NCBI GenBank assembly: GCA_034090045.1
Contig: JAXDTI010000003.1
Span: forward strand, 337,232 to 401,231
DNA: 64,000 nt
Direction: 5' to 3'
From: JAXDTI01 sp034090045
GTDB lineage: Bacteria; Actinomycetota; Actinomycetes; Actinomycetales; Actinomycetaceae
Shown here: positions 8,449-16,472 of the stretch, in pieces
Layout of the letters: each line of letters opens with the position of its first letter
Position numbering within the stretch: position 1 is the first letter of the stretch
Position numbers and translations under genes: made by a program
The notes under the pieces: model-generated
Told to the model about the DNA's origin: nothing
The model's input: only the letters and a program-made list of their open reading frames with translations
Databases searched by the model: none

Positions 8449-8816
8449 CAGTTGATGTTATCCGGGTTTAAATATTTGTCCGGGTCTATTGGGATATCAC
8501 CATTACATGAAACATCCCATTGACCTATGAGTGTGTATAGGTCGCGGCGCTGCTGCATCATTAATGTTTCGATAGCTTTTAGTTTTGCGGTGAGGTCTGA
8601 TATTTTTTGCGTATTCTCGGCGCGTTCGACTTCTAGCGCGGCTACTCTTTGAGCCATCTGCATATATAGTTCTTGTATGTGTCCGGCAATGTCGATAGCT
8701 GTTGCCGTGCGTGCTTGTTTGTCTTTACGGCGCGGTAGTAGCGCCTGCACCACGTAGAGAATAACTGAACCGATACCTAGGGAAGTAACGATCAATATAG
8801 CGTTGTCAATGTTCAC
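8445..8816 (-). CDS. Phage membrane-anchored coiled-coil protein downstream of holin
   Basis: 123 aa from a GTG start that overlaps the holin stop (GTGA). One N-terminal helix (about residues 6-27) is followed by a basic R-R-K-D-K stretch and a long predicted coiled coil (about 40-95, heptad-like with A-L-E-V-E-R-A-E and L-T-A-K-L-K-A-I-E). Last gene of the lysis block, converging on int with a 4-bp overlap. Position and design suggest a second holin-like or lysis accessory protein; similar one-helix coiled-coil proteins often follow actinophage holins. Exact role not known. Confidence 0.7.
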   Translation of the reverse strand: MNIDNAILIVTSLGIGSVILYVVQALLPRRKDKQARTATAIDIAGHIQELYMQMAQRVAALEVERAENTQKISDLTAKLKAIETLMMQQRRDLYTLIGQWDVSCNGDIPIDPDKYLNPDNINC

Positions 8817-9073
8817 GGCGCTATGTCTGGTTGCTGCGGCTGTATAGTGTTTTCGTCTCTGGCTGTTGGGACGTTTACGAACGCTATAGAGTTACCGACG
8901 ATAGCGGAGGCAAGACCGAGCCATGCTGGCGCCGTGTTGTCGGTGAGCACCCCGTATATTGTGAGCAGTACAATCACGGCTGAGATTATTCCGTAAATCC
9001 ATTTACGAGTTGCCGGTGTTAACCATGGGATAGCGTCGGTTACTGTATAGGTTTTGGCGTGCATACCTGTCAT
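8813..9073 (-). CDS. Phage holin
   Basis: 86 aa with two hydrophobic helices (about residues 25-43 and 49-68), a short polar N-terminus and a hydrophilic C-terminal tail, the class II holin layout. It lies directly downstream of the endolysin and upstream of the coiled-coil lysis protein on the same strand. AAAGGAG about 8 nt upstream supports the ATG at 9073. It is expected to form the membrane lesion that releases the GH25 endolysin, which has no signal peptide. Confidence 0.85.
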   Translation of the reverse strand: MTGMHAKTYTVTDAIPWLTPATRKWIYGIISAVIVLLTIYGVLTDNTAPAWLGLASAIVGNSIAFVNVPTARDENTIQPQQPDIAP

Positions 9074-9087
9074 TCTGTTTTCTCCTT

Positions 9088-10029
9088 TTAATACATACGG
9101 TTTACGAGTGTCTGGATTTCGGCGTATAGGCTGCCGAGCAGTCTGGCTCGTCCAGGGTTGTTTCCAAAGTCTCCGCGCCTTGTCCTGCGCGCAAGGTTTG
9201 TTAAATCTACTCTCGCACCGAAACGCCTATTAACAACTGCTTGTACTGGTTCTGCCAGATATCCGAGGGCCCGGGAACGCTGCGGATCGTTGCCCCAGAT
9301 GCCACGTATCACTTCATCGGCGAGTTGGTCAACGGTTTTTCCGTGGGTGGTGCGGCGGGCTGTAGTGACGGCTTGTTTCACGGTTGCTGTGGTTTTCCGT
9401 AACGCTGTTTTTACACCGTTAGGGTTAGCGTATTTATGCCAAGTCGTTTTATCGCCGTACCACACGTCAAGATCGAGCGGACCACTATAGCCTGGTACAC
9501 GACCGTTTGAACTGTACTGCCACATTACGATGTTCAACCCGGAGCCTGGCTGGTAGGCTGCCGGAATAGAGGGGAAACGCAGTGTTTCGGGCTGTGCTGA
9601 CGGATATCCTGCTACCCATACGCCGTAGTCTTTCGCGATTGGTGACCAGTTATAGCTGCGGAACACGGATGCGGACGAATACACTATAGGTTTCACGCCT
9701 GTGCGGGCTGTTACCCGGTCGCACCAGGCTTTCACCCAGGCGATATTATCGAGATTACCGGCTTCCCAGTCCAGCACCAGGATAGCTTTCTTGAGGTAGC
9801 TCTTCACGGCGTTTATGAAATAGTCTGCCTCGCTTATTGCGTTACCGTTGCGCGCGAAGTGATACAGACCGAGTAATTTGTTTCCTGCGAGCGTGGAGTC
9901 TGCCTGTTTCCGGAAATTGTTAGAGACATAGCCGGTTCCTTCTGTGGCTTTCACGATAGCGAAATCAATAGGCATAGTGCCGGGATTGATCCCGGGCTGC
10001 CAGCTTGAGATATCTATACCTTTGAGCAT
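9088..10029 (-). CDS. Phage endolysin: GH25 muramidase with two CW_7 repeats
   Basis: 313 aa. The N-terminal domain begins M-L-K-G-I-D-I-S-S-W-Q, the GH25 lysozyme start with catalytic D6; D87 and E89 in L-V-L-D-W-E-A-G are the other active-site acids, so it should cleave the N-acetylmuramic acid linkage of peptidoglycan. After a basic Thr/Arg linker (about 205-228), two CW_7-type wall-binding repeats follow (about 231-268 and 276-313), recognisable from I-W-G-N-D-P-Q-R and F-G-N-N-P-G-R. No signal peptide, so export depends on the holin. GGAGAG upstream fits the ATG at 10029. Confidence 0.95.
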   Translation of the reverse strand: MLKGIDISSWQPGINPGTMPIDFAIVKATEGTGYVSNNFRKQADSTLAGNKLLGLYHFARNGNAISEADYFINAVKSYLKKAILVLDWEAGNLDNIAWVKAWCDRVTARTGVKPIVYSSASVFRSYNWSPIAKDYGVWVAGYPSAQPETLRFPSIPAAYQPGSGLNIVMWQYSSNGRVPGYSGPLDLDVWYGDKTTWHKYANPNGVKTALRKTTATVKQAVTTARRTTHGKTVDQLADEVIRGIWGNDPQRSRALGYLAEPVQAVVNRRFGARVDLTNLARRTRRGDFGNNPGRARLLGSLYAEIQTLVNRMY

Positions 10030-10041
10030 TAGTGGTCTCTC

Positions 10042-10464
10042 CTATCCTTTGAAAAGCTGCCAGCCGATTAGATATAAAGCGGTTTTGGATGCATTTGCGG
10101 CTTGTATTAACCTGAATGTAACAGTGCTTGTTTCGCCAGATATTTTTGGCAAAGTGCAACTGTTAATTATCGAGAACCCGCTGGATTTTATAACGAATGC
10201 TTTAATCGCATATCCGGCAGGTACGGCGAACGGGAGAGTAAATTCTCCGGTGAACGCGTACACGGAACCGGCAGCCGTTGGGTTATTAAGAGTAAAAGAT
10301 GAGACTGAACCACTTGCCGGGTATTCTTTGCCGTTAACAAAAATGGATTGTCCCGCCATTACCCGGTCGATTGTGTTGAATGCGTCCCTGATTTGGCTAG
10401 GAAGGTCTCTAACATAGTCCATTGCTACGGGATACGCTAGTTTAGCGTGGGTGGTTGTTGCCAT
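10042..10464 (-). CDS. Phage structural protein, unknown (tail region)
   Basis: 140 aa from the ATG at 10464; AAAGGAA 5 nt upstream favours this over an ATG 15 nt further up, which lies inside the preceding gene. The N-terminus resembles start regions of small tail-tip or fiber proteins (A-K-L-A-Y-P-V-A-M-D-Y-V-R-D-L-P-S-Q-I-R-D-A-F-N), and the remainder is predicted beta-rich with Ser/Thr and Gly. It sits between a large tail protein and the endolysin, the usual place for a tail-tip or receptor-binding accessory protein. No family identified. Confidence 0.7.
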   Translation of the reverse strand: MATTTHAKLAYPVAMDYVRDLPSQIRDAFNTIDRVMAGQSIFVNGKEYPASGSVSSFTLNNPTAAGSVYAFTGEFTLPFAVPAGYAIKAFVIKSSGFSIINSCTLPKISGETSTVTFRLIQAANASKTALYLIGWQLFKG

Positions 10465-10475
10465 TATTGTTCCTT

Positions 10476-12326
10476 TCAAATGGTTACTGTTTTTGCGCCG
10501 TTAAAATCTGACCAGCGAGCCGCCTGGGCACCCACATATGTGAATGCTTCCAGGTTCGTGATTTCTCCCCACATGGCTGATATGCCGTTTGGGTTCGGGC
10601 GAGACACTACAAGGTCGAATTGCCAACCGTTTTTACTGTGGGTTCCAGTTCCGGATTCGATACGGAATAGTTGGGTAGATTCTCCCGGTACCCATTCTGG
10701 TAACCCGGTTATTTGTATGAGCGCGTTCGCTCGACCCCGAATATCGAATATAAATGGTAGTTCGCTGTCTGGCGGGTAGGAGACTTTTACGCCGCGCATT
10801 GTCCACGTGTCTTGTGTTGCGCTTCGCAACCATGTTTCGCCGCAGATTTTGGCGCTTTCAGCGTTTCCGCACCAGGTGTCGATATTGATTGTTGCGCCGC
10901 CGGGTTTACCAACGGTTATTGTATGTTCTGTTGAAGCAATTTTGTTTTCGCTGTCGATACTGGTTTCACGCCATGTGACAATAGCTTGTGTAGCTTGTGA
11001 TTCAAACTGTGTTTGTATTTGTATGCCGTCTGCCAGGATGTGTGATGCTGGTATTTCTGTGATATTGAACTGAAAATTGCGGTCTATGACAAGATTGCCG
11101 TCTGTTACTGTGATTGTTGCGCTCGGTGTTTGATAGTCCGATGACATGATTAATAGCTGTGGTTCGGCGAGATATGTGGCGAAAGGCCATAGGGTGGCAC
11201 CAATTGTTTTCGCTAGGTTTTGCAGGATTTCAAGCATTGACATTCCCGAAGTGTCGGTGTGTGCTATATAGGTGTTTATTAGGTCACCGAGCCAGAAAAC
11301 GGGAACCTCGACAGACGCATATAAATGTTGCCCATCCAGCATTAGGTCTGCTAGCGATTCGTTAATCTGGTATATCAGATGGCTGAGTGGGCAACCGCCT
11401 ATTACACCATAGTTTGGGTAATAGTTTGCGATTACTGCTAGTAGGTCTACTGTTTCATAATCGCCGGTAATGACATGCGAGTCAGTGGTGGAGGTTGATA
11501 TTGCCGCGTATCTGCCTTGATAAAGCAGCAGTTCCCGGTTACGCGGATAATCAAAGGATACGGTAGTTTCATCTGCGTTTATCGAGTTAACCATACCCCA
11601 CCTTAGGGCGCTATCGTCCCACGAGGTTTCTAGGTTTTCAAATGAGTTCCAGGTTTCTTGCGGAACTTTAATATTAACTACGGGCTGGGAATTATGTCTC
11701 ACTTGGCTTGTGTACTGGTATGTTCCTGCCCCTGTTTCTGGTATTTGTTCTGTGTCTGGGTATAGCGGGAGTTTGCCGGATCCGTCGCCGAAACTGGATA
11801 AGTAGCCGAGGGTGAGTGTCGGGTGTGGCGCGGATGGTGCGAGAGTGCGGTAACTTATTTGGGCTGTTATGGTTATTTTGCCGTCGGTAGCGAGCTGGAA
11901 CGGCTCGTATCGTATGAGTCCGCTTACCGCATAGTCAGGTACTACATATATTTCTGGTTCGTTGTATTTGCTTGGTATACGCCATTCTTGCCCGTCGAGT
12001 TGATCAGGCGACATGAATATGTTGGTTAGCATGTAATCTTGTGCAAGATTGACGGTGCGGGTGTAGTTGTTGGTGTTGTTGTCGCTGTTTGTGAGCTGTA
12101 TGGGTTCTTGATTTTGCAGTATTTCGACGGCTTTGGGTTGGTCGTTTATAGCTTCTGTAAATTTAAGGGTGGCTGGTTGAGGGTTGTCGATAAAACTGGT
12201 TCTACCCCACGTGTAGGTTAGGTCTGCGGTCACGGCGTGACCTGTTTCAACGTATTCTGTCGCTGAGTCGTTTAATCGTGCTTTGTCGGTGCCATACAGG
12301 TTAGAAAGTTCGAGTTGATAGGTCAT
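10476..12326 (-). CDS. Phage minor tail protein
   Basis: 616 aa, beta-rich, low in Cys and rich in Asn, Thr and Tyr. It follows the tape measure gene with a 4-bp overlap (ATGA), exactly where siphoviruses encode distal tail and tail-associated proteins. I see no peptidase or glycosidase motif. The C-terminal region (W-V-P-G-E-S-T-Q-L-F-R-I-E-S-G-T-G and D-L-V-V-S-R-P-N-P) resembles the body of actinophage minor tail proteins. It may combine Dit-like and Tal-like roles, since no separate gene for each is present. Confidence 0.75.
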   Translation of the reverse strand: MTYQLELSNLYGTDKARLNDSATEYVETGHAVTADLTYTWGRTSFIDNPQPATLKFTEAINDQPKAVEILQNQEPIQLTNSDNNTNNYTRTVNLAQDYMLTNIFMSPDQLDGQEWRIPSKYNEPEIYVVPDYAVSGLIRYEPFQLATDGKITITAQISYRTLAPSAPHPTLTLGYLSSFGDGSGKLPLYPDTEQIPETGAGTYQYTSQVRHNSQPVVNIKVPQETWNSFENLETSWDDSALRWGMVNSINADETTVSFDYPRNRELLLYQGRYAAISTSTTDSHVITGDYETVDLLAVIANYYPNYGVIGGCPLSHLIYQINESLADLMLDGQHLYASVEVPVFWLGDLINTYIAHTDTSGMSMLEILQNLAKTIGATLWPFATYLAEPQLLIMSSDYQTPSATITVTDGNLVIDRNFQFNITEIPASHILADGIQIQTQFESQATQAIVTWRETSIDSENKIASTEHTITVGKPGGATINIDTWCGNAESAKICGETWLRSATQDTWTMRGVKVSYPPDSELPFIFDIRGRANALIQITGLPEWVPGESTQLFRIESGTGTHSKNGWQFDLVVSRPNPNGISAMWGEITNLEAFTYVGAQAARWSDFNGAKTVTI

Positions 12327-14425
12327 ATTGTTAGTTGACCTCTCGAATAGTGGAGGCGTTGCAGCATTTCTTCAACCTTGCGGGCGACACCTAACTCATC
12401 GAGCGCCCCGTTAACAGTCAAATGTATTGTTACCGGTGCGGGTGTCATGGAGGCTTGTTTAGTAACTTCGGGTCTGCCGTTTAGGCGCAATTGTGGAACG
12501 GGAACCTGAGACGGTATGTTTACCAGGCTCACGGCGGCATCTTCAACACGACCTGCCATTTTGTCTAATCCCTGAATAAAACCGGCACCGACCATTGAGC
12601 CGATATCTGCGAACACTCTTGAGGGAGAATGTATGCCGAGGAGTCCTTTAACACCCGATACAACAGATCTGCCCACATTTTTAGCGACGTTCACGGCCGC
12701 GCTCATCATGTTTTTTATCCCGTTAATTAGTCCCTGGATGAGTTGGCGGCCTGCCCCGGCCAGGAGCCCCCCAAGGTTACCGAGACCTGATTTGATACGG
12801 CCGGGTAGTTGTCGGATGAAAGCGACAGCGGTTGATATGCCGCGCGAGATCGCTCCGGTTATGCCGTTCCACGCGGTCGATACGAAACTTTTTATGTTGT
12901 TCCATGCGTTTGTCCACAGGTTACGTACCGTGTTGAGCCCTGCCGATAAGGCTTGTTTTATTATTCCCCACACCCCAGTGATTATTGCTTTTATTGCCGT
13001 CCATACGCCGGCGAAAATGTTTTTTATACCTTCCCAGGCTTTAGACCAGTCACCAGAGAGCACACCAGAAATAACCTGGAAAATACCTTTTATAACAGTG
13101 AAAGCCCCCGATAGGACACCCATCATCACGGTTATTATGTTTAATACGTATTGTTGAGCAAATTGGATCGCCGGAAGTAAAAGTGTTTTTATTTGGTTAA
13201 ACACGTCCACGATAACGGGCCAGGCAGTGATAACAGTGTCTCGCATTTTCCCGAAAATGTCGATTAGCGGCTGGAACATAGAAAAATCTATTGTTGCGCC
13301 GCCGGTAAAACCAGCAAAAAAGTCTTTTATTCCTTGCGTGATTTCACTGAAATCTATGCCCTGTGTCCATTCGGCGATTACGCCTAGAGCATCACCTACA
13401 GCGCCAAACGCGGCTGAACCTAAAGGCTCTAACGCTAGCATCGCGTTGTTTTTCAGGATCTGCCATTTCTCGGCAGCATCGGCAGTGTCTTTACCAACAT
13501 CCAGGATTGTGTCGCCGGATCCGACAGCAGCTTTCGATAGCTCGTCTAGGTTCATCACGCCGGATTGGATGGCTTGAACAAATTTTGTAGCGCCTCTGGT
13601 GCCGAAGAGTTTACCGGCGAGGTTGATGGCACCAGCCTGATTACCAGACTGTATTAGGTTTCCTATTTCGCCGGTTACCCGCCTGAATGCGTCCTGTGGC
13701 GCTTCGCCGTCTTTCGCTAGCGTTACCAGTGCTTTAGACATTGTTGCGGCTGTGGCGGATGCGTCCAGACCTGCTTTATCCATCATCCCGATCATCGCGG
13801 CGGACTGTTCGAAACTGAACCCTAGTTGCGTGAACGCCGGCGAGTTCTTCTGTACCGATACAGCCAGGTCGTTTAACCCTATACCGGTGCCCTGGGAAAC
13901 ACGAAATAGGGTATCCATCGCTTTCGACGTGTCAGCACCAGTTATATTGAAAGCATTGAACGCACCAGTAACGCTATTAATGTCTACATCTTCTCCTAAG
14001 AGTCGCCCGGCTTCGAGTATCTGACTAGAAACGGTTTCTAGGTTTTTACCAGTCAGCCCCATACGGGTGTTTACATCGGCTATAGCTTTACCGGCGGTAG
14101 CGAAATCGGTTGGAATACTTGTGGCTATCTTTTTCGCGCTATCAGTCAAACCGTCGAGGGCAGCACCTGTCGCCCCGGTGCCTGTCCTGATCGTGTCTTC
14201 CATATCATCGAACTGTGCGCCGATATCGTATAGGCCTTTACCGATAGCGACAGCGCCCGCCGCGATAGCTGCGGGTGCCGCGATCATCGCGGATTCGACG
14301 ATGGGCCCGAATTTGCCGAATTTGGTGGAAAAATCATGGACTTTGCCGCGCAACCCGGTTAACGCTTTCTGTGCGCTGGTCGAGTCACCAACAATTTTTA
14401 TTGCCATGATCGCGGGAGATCCCAT
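12323..14425 (-). CDS. Phage tail tape measure protein
   Basis: 700 aa. The N-terminal 330 residues match the TP901-type tape measure core: F-D-D-M-E-D-T-I-R-T-G-T-G, then F-R-V-S-Q-G-T-G-I-G-L-N-D-L-A and the hallmark L-G-F-S-F-E-Q-S-A-A-M-I-G-M-M-D-K-A-G. A Trp-rich helical segment (about 430-570, repeated W-x-x-I-K/A) follows, and the end contains L-L-G-I-H-S-P-S-R-V-F, another tape measure signature. AGGAGGT 6 nt upstream of the ATG at 14425 fixes the start; it overlaps the end of the preceding frameshift product. The length suggests a tail near 100 nm by the usual proportionality. Confidence 0.95.
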   Translation of the reverse strand: MGSPAIMAIKIVGDSTSAQKALTGLRGKVHDFSTKFGKFGPIVESAMIAAPAAIAAGAVAIGKGLYDIGAQFDDMEDTIRTGTGATGAALDGLTDSAKKIATSIPTDFATAGKAIADVNTRMGLTGKNLETVSSQILEAGRLLGEDVDINSVTGAFNAFNITGADTSKAMDTLFRVSQGTGIGLNDLAVSVQKNSPAFTQLGFSFEQSAAMIGMMDKAGLDASATAATMSKALVTLAKDGEAPQDAFRRVTGEIGNLIQSGNQAGAINLAGKLFGTRGATKFVQAIQSGVMNLDELSKAAVGSGDTILDVGKDTADAAEKWQILKNNAMLALEPLGSAAFGAVGDALGVIAEWTQGIDFSEITQGIKDFFAGFTGGATIDFSMFQPLIDIFGKMRDTVITAWPVIVDVFNQIKTLLLPAIQFAQQYVLNIITVMMGVLSGAFTVIKGIFQVISGVLSGDWSKAWEGIKNIFAGVWTAIKAIITGVWGIIKQALSAGLNTVRNLWTNAWNNIKSFVSTAWNGITGAISRGISTAVAFIRQLPGRIKSGLGNLGGLLAGAGRQLIQGLINGIKNMMSAAVNVAKNVGRSVVSGVKGLLGIHSPSRVFADIGSMVGAGFIQGLDKMAGRVEDAAVSLVNIPSQVPVPQLRLNGRPEVTKQASMTPAPVTIHLTVNGALDELGVARKVEEMLQRLHYSRGQLTI

Positions 14426-14436
14426 GATTTCACCTC

Positions 14437-14610
14437 CTAACTGTTTTCTTCATCTATCTCGTTTATTATCTGTACCGCTGCCGTGATCACGTCCGGGAAA
14501 TCGATCCATCCGGCCGGTGCCGTCCCGGTGCGCACGCATAGGGCGGCTAACAGCCCGGTGGCGCTATTCTCGAAACGTGTCAGGTTCAGGCTCGGCGGCG
14601 GTGTCTTCGT
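14437..14610 (-). CDS. Tail assembly chaperone frameshift extension (T part)
   Basis: Open frame without a convincing start codon, in the +1 (equivalently -2) frame relative to the upstream chaperone gene, which it overlaps for 44 nt before that gene's stop. After that stop it encodes about 42 further residues (N-S-A-T-G-L-L-A-A-L ... N-E-I-D-E-E-N-S) and ends just before the tape measure ribosome binding site. Position and overlap match the G/GT programmed-frameshift pairs of long-tailed phages. The slip site must lie between 14567 and 14610 but cannot be pinpointed by eye. Confidence 0.6.
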   Translation of the reverse strand, partial: TKTPPPSLNLTRFENSATGLLAALCVRTGTAPAGWIDFPDVITAAVQIINEIDEENS

Positions 14611-14836
14611 CTACGTCGAGCGCGGTCACTTCGAGCGTCCAATCCTCGAACGATAAATCTGTGTCTCCTGCGGTTTTAGCTGCACTATAGGCGGCGAACG
14701 CCCCTGTGTGTGCCTGATAGTCGGCGGGCTTCATGTGGCGGCGCGCAAAATAGGATTCGGCGCGCAGCGTGTGGGCGAGCCGCAAATCATAGGTTTTAAC
14801 TGTTCCATCTGCATAGGTGATATGTACGTTGCTCAT
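14564..14836 (-). CDS. Tail assembly chaperone (G part)
   Basis: 90 aa from the ATG at 14836, which AGGAG 8 nt upstream supports; an ATG further up would lie inside the preceding gene. The small protein begins with a beta-rich segment and carries an acidic Pro-Glu tail. It lies between the tail tube gene region and the tape measure gene, the conserved place for gpG-type chaperones, and its 3' end overlaps a second frame that extends it. The start overlaps the stop of the gp10-like gene by 4 nt. Confidence 0.75.
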   Translation of the reverse strand: MSNVHITYADGTVKTYDLRLAHTLRAESYFARRHMKPADYQAHTGAFAAYSAAKTAGDTDLSFEDWTLEVTALDVDEDTAAEPEPDTFRE

Positions 14837-15273
14837 TTTTCTACTCCTTCGAGGGCTTTCTCGATATAGTCTGCGTAAAACTTTTGTATTTGCTCTTCCG
14901 ATGCGTGGGCGGTATCCCAAACGAACGGGTTAGCGTCTACAGGTGCAGCAAACGGCATTGAACGGCCTTTAGCGTCGCTCCCTTTAGCCTGCATATTTGG
15001 ATACATGCGCCTGCCCCAATGAACAGTGTTCGCGTATGGGACGCGTTTTGAACCCATCCGTACTGTTGCGGCGGTTTTAGTGCCGGATGCGCGGATACTA
15101 TTCTTTAGGGCACCTGTTTTAACTGGCGCTTTCGTGCGGGCTTTTGCCGCTACGGCTTCAGCAATTTCTAGGTGTACCGCTTTCAGGTTGGCGAGATCGT
15201 CACCGGCGGCTTTAAGTCGGCGGCGCAACTCTTGTGCGCCGGCGACTCTCACCATGGATTTTTTGCGGCTCAT
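14833..15273 (-). CDS. HK97 gp10-like minor structural protein
   Basis: 146 aa, basic. The segment A-K-A-R-T-K-A-P-V-K-T-G-A-L-K-N-S-I-R followed by Y-A-N-T-V-H-W-G and the C-terminal F-V-W-D-T-A-H-A-S-E-E-Q-I is the HK97 gp10 family pattern of tail-completion/head-tail joining proteins. It overlaps the tail tube gene by 4 nt (ATGA). Its place is unusual: members of this family normally precede the tail tube gene, while here it follows it. Confidence 0.82.
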   Translation of the reverse strand: MSRKKSMVRVAGAQELRRRLKAAGDDLANLKAVHLEIAEAVAAKARTKAPVKTGALKNSIRASGTKTAATVRMGSKRVPYANTVHWGRRMYPNMQAKGSDAKGRSMPFAAPVDANPFVWDTAHASEEQIQKFYADYIEKALEGVEK

Positions 15274-15734
15274 AAGCTTAAAGATGAGTCAGGCTCAACC
15301 GATGATTCCGTTGGCGTATAGTCTTCGCTTAGTTCTGGTTTTCCAACTATAGGGAATTCAAAATCAGTGGTGTTGGCTGTTTTCACGTCACCACCGATTT
15401 CTACAGGTTTGATCACGCATTCGCCTTTAATCTGCATTTTGCCTGTGATGTTAGGGACGAACAGGAACCCTACGGTTTCGCCCATGTGATCCCAACAGTA
15501 TTTGACTAGCGAATCGGTGCCGTAATCCTGGCGCATAGTACCGGAAATCGTGGCGGTCAATTTGCCCTCTGGTATGTCTTCTGAACCGTCCAGGAATGCG
15601 GTAGCATCCTCGGTCTCATATTCGGGAGTGAATTTCGTTACGGTAGTGTCACCGCTAAACGATTTCATTTCTCCTTTAGCGGGTGTTAGTTCGAGCCGTC
15701 CAGGCCCGAGTGTACTAATTTTTTTGACGGCCAT
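15270..15734 (-). CDS. Phage major tail (tube) protein
   Basis: 154 aa, acidic and beta-rich. It begins A-V-K-K-I-S-T-L-G-P-G-R-L-E-L and includes E-T-E-D-A-T-A-F-L-D-G and G-D-V-K-T-A-N-T-T-D-F-E-F-P-I-V-G-K-P, a layout typical of siphovirus tail tube proteins. It lies between the head-tail joining genes and the chaperone/tape measure pair. AAAGGAAC about 5 nt upstream supports the ATG at 15734. No Ig-like C-terminal domain is attached. Confidence 0.85.
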   Translation of the reverse strand: MAVKKISTLGPGRLELTPAKGEMKSFSGDTTVTKFTPEYETEDATAFLDGSEDIPEGKLTATISGTMRQDYGTDSLVKYCWDHMGETVGFLFVPNITGKMQIKGECVIKPVEIGGDVKTANTTDFEFPIVGKPELSEDYTPTESSVEPDSSLSL

Positions 15735-15748
15735 TACTGTTCCTTTCT

Positions 15749-16111
15749 CTAAATTTCGTAATCGGCTTTATAGGTCAATGAGTAGCTGAAATAGTTTTTA
15801 CGCTCACCGAATGTTGTGGACTGTGGGTGAGCGTCTGGATATCCGAGGGGTAGCAACGCGATTAGTGCGTTACCAAAAAAATCTCTTCCTGTTACAACAT
15901 CTCCGGGTACGGCGAGTAGCACAGTAAAAGTAAATTCGATACTTCCGGTTCTCAGTCCGTTAGGCGCTATAGTCGGATCTGATAGCAAGCAAACGTTTGA
16001 ACCGGATTCGAGAGTTGCGACAGCAGCCAGCGGGTCGATATACACCTCGGCGATACCGTCTAGCAGGTTTCCAAGCGTGGCTTGTTCTTTTTCCAGGATT
16101 TCGGTAATCAT
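15749..16111 (-). CDS. Probable head-tail joining or tail terminator protein
   Basis: 120 aa with an N-terminal helix and beta-rich remainder. No motif allows a firm assignment, but its place directly after the head-tail connector (4-bp overlap, ATGA) and directly before the tail tube gene is that of head-closure or tail terminator proteins. Only two genes stand between capsid and tube here, fewer than in most siphoviruses, so this protein may cover two roles. Confidence 0.65.
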   Translation of the reverse strand: MITEILEKEQATLGNLLDGIAEVYIDPLAAVATLESGSNVCLLSDPTIAPNGLRTGSIEFTFTVLLAVPGDVVTGRDFFGNALIALLPLGYPDAHPQSTTFGERKNYFSYSLTYKADYEI

Positions 16112-16440
16112 GCTATCGGAATCCCCAGGAATGGCTGCAAGATTGGCATTACCAGGGTGCGCGGGTCGCGGGCAGCGCGGGCAGCGTATCCGCCGCCGGT
16201 GCCGCCGTAGTCGGTTATATCGGCGTATTGACCACGTTTCGCATATAGGTTGTCAGCCCAAGCTACTACAGCATCCGTTAACACTGCTTCTGGTATTTCA
16301 CGGACGCCGCATATCTGTTCAACAGAGGCGGCCGCCGTGGCAGTGATGCGCTCAATAAACGTGTTATCAGTAACCGGCGCATGAGTATATGCGCGAACCG
16401 CGTCTATAAGTGCGTTCATCTGTTCTGGTCTCACTGCCAC
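16108..16440 (-). CDS. Phage head-tail connector (gp6-like)
   Basis: 110 aa, mainly helical. The sequence A-S-V-E-Q-I-C-G-V-R-E-I-P-E-A-V-L-T-D-A and V-A-W-A-D-N-L-Y-A-K-R-G resembles the gp6-like/YqbG head-tail connector family that binds below the portal. It is the first gene after the capsid, where this function is expected. Confidence 0.78.
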   Translation of the reverse strand: MAVRPEQMNALIDAVRAYTHAPVTDNTFIERITATAAASVEQICGVREIPEAVLTDAVVAWADNLYAKRGQYADITDYGGTGGGYAARAARDPRTLVMPILQPFLGIPIA

Positions 16441-16472
16441 GGCACCTACCTTTACCCATCCATTCAGCTTGA

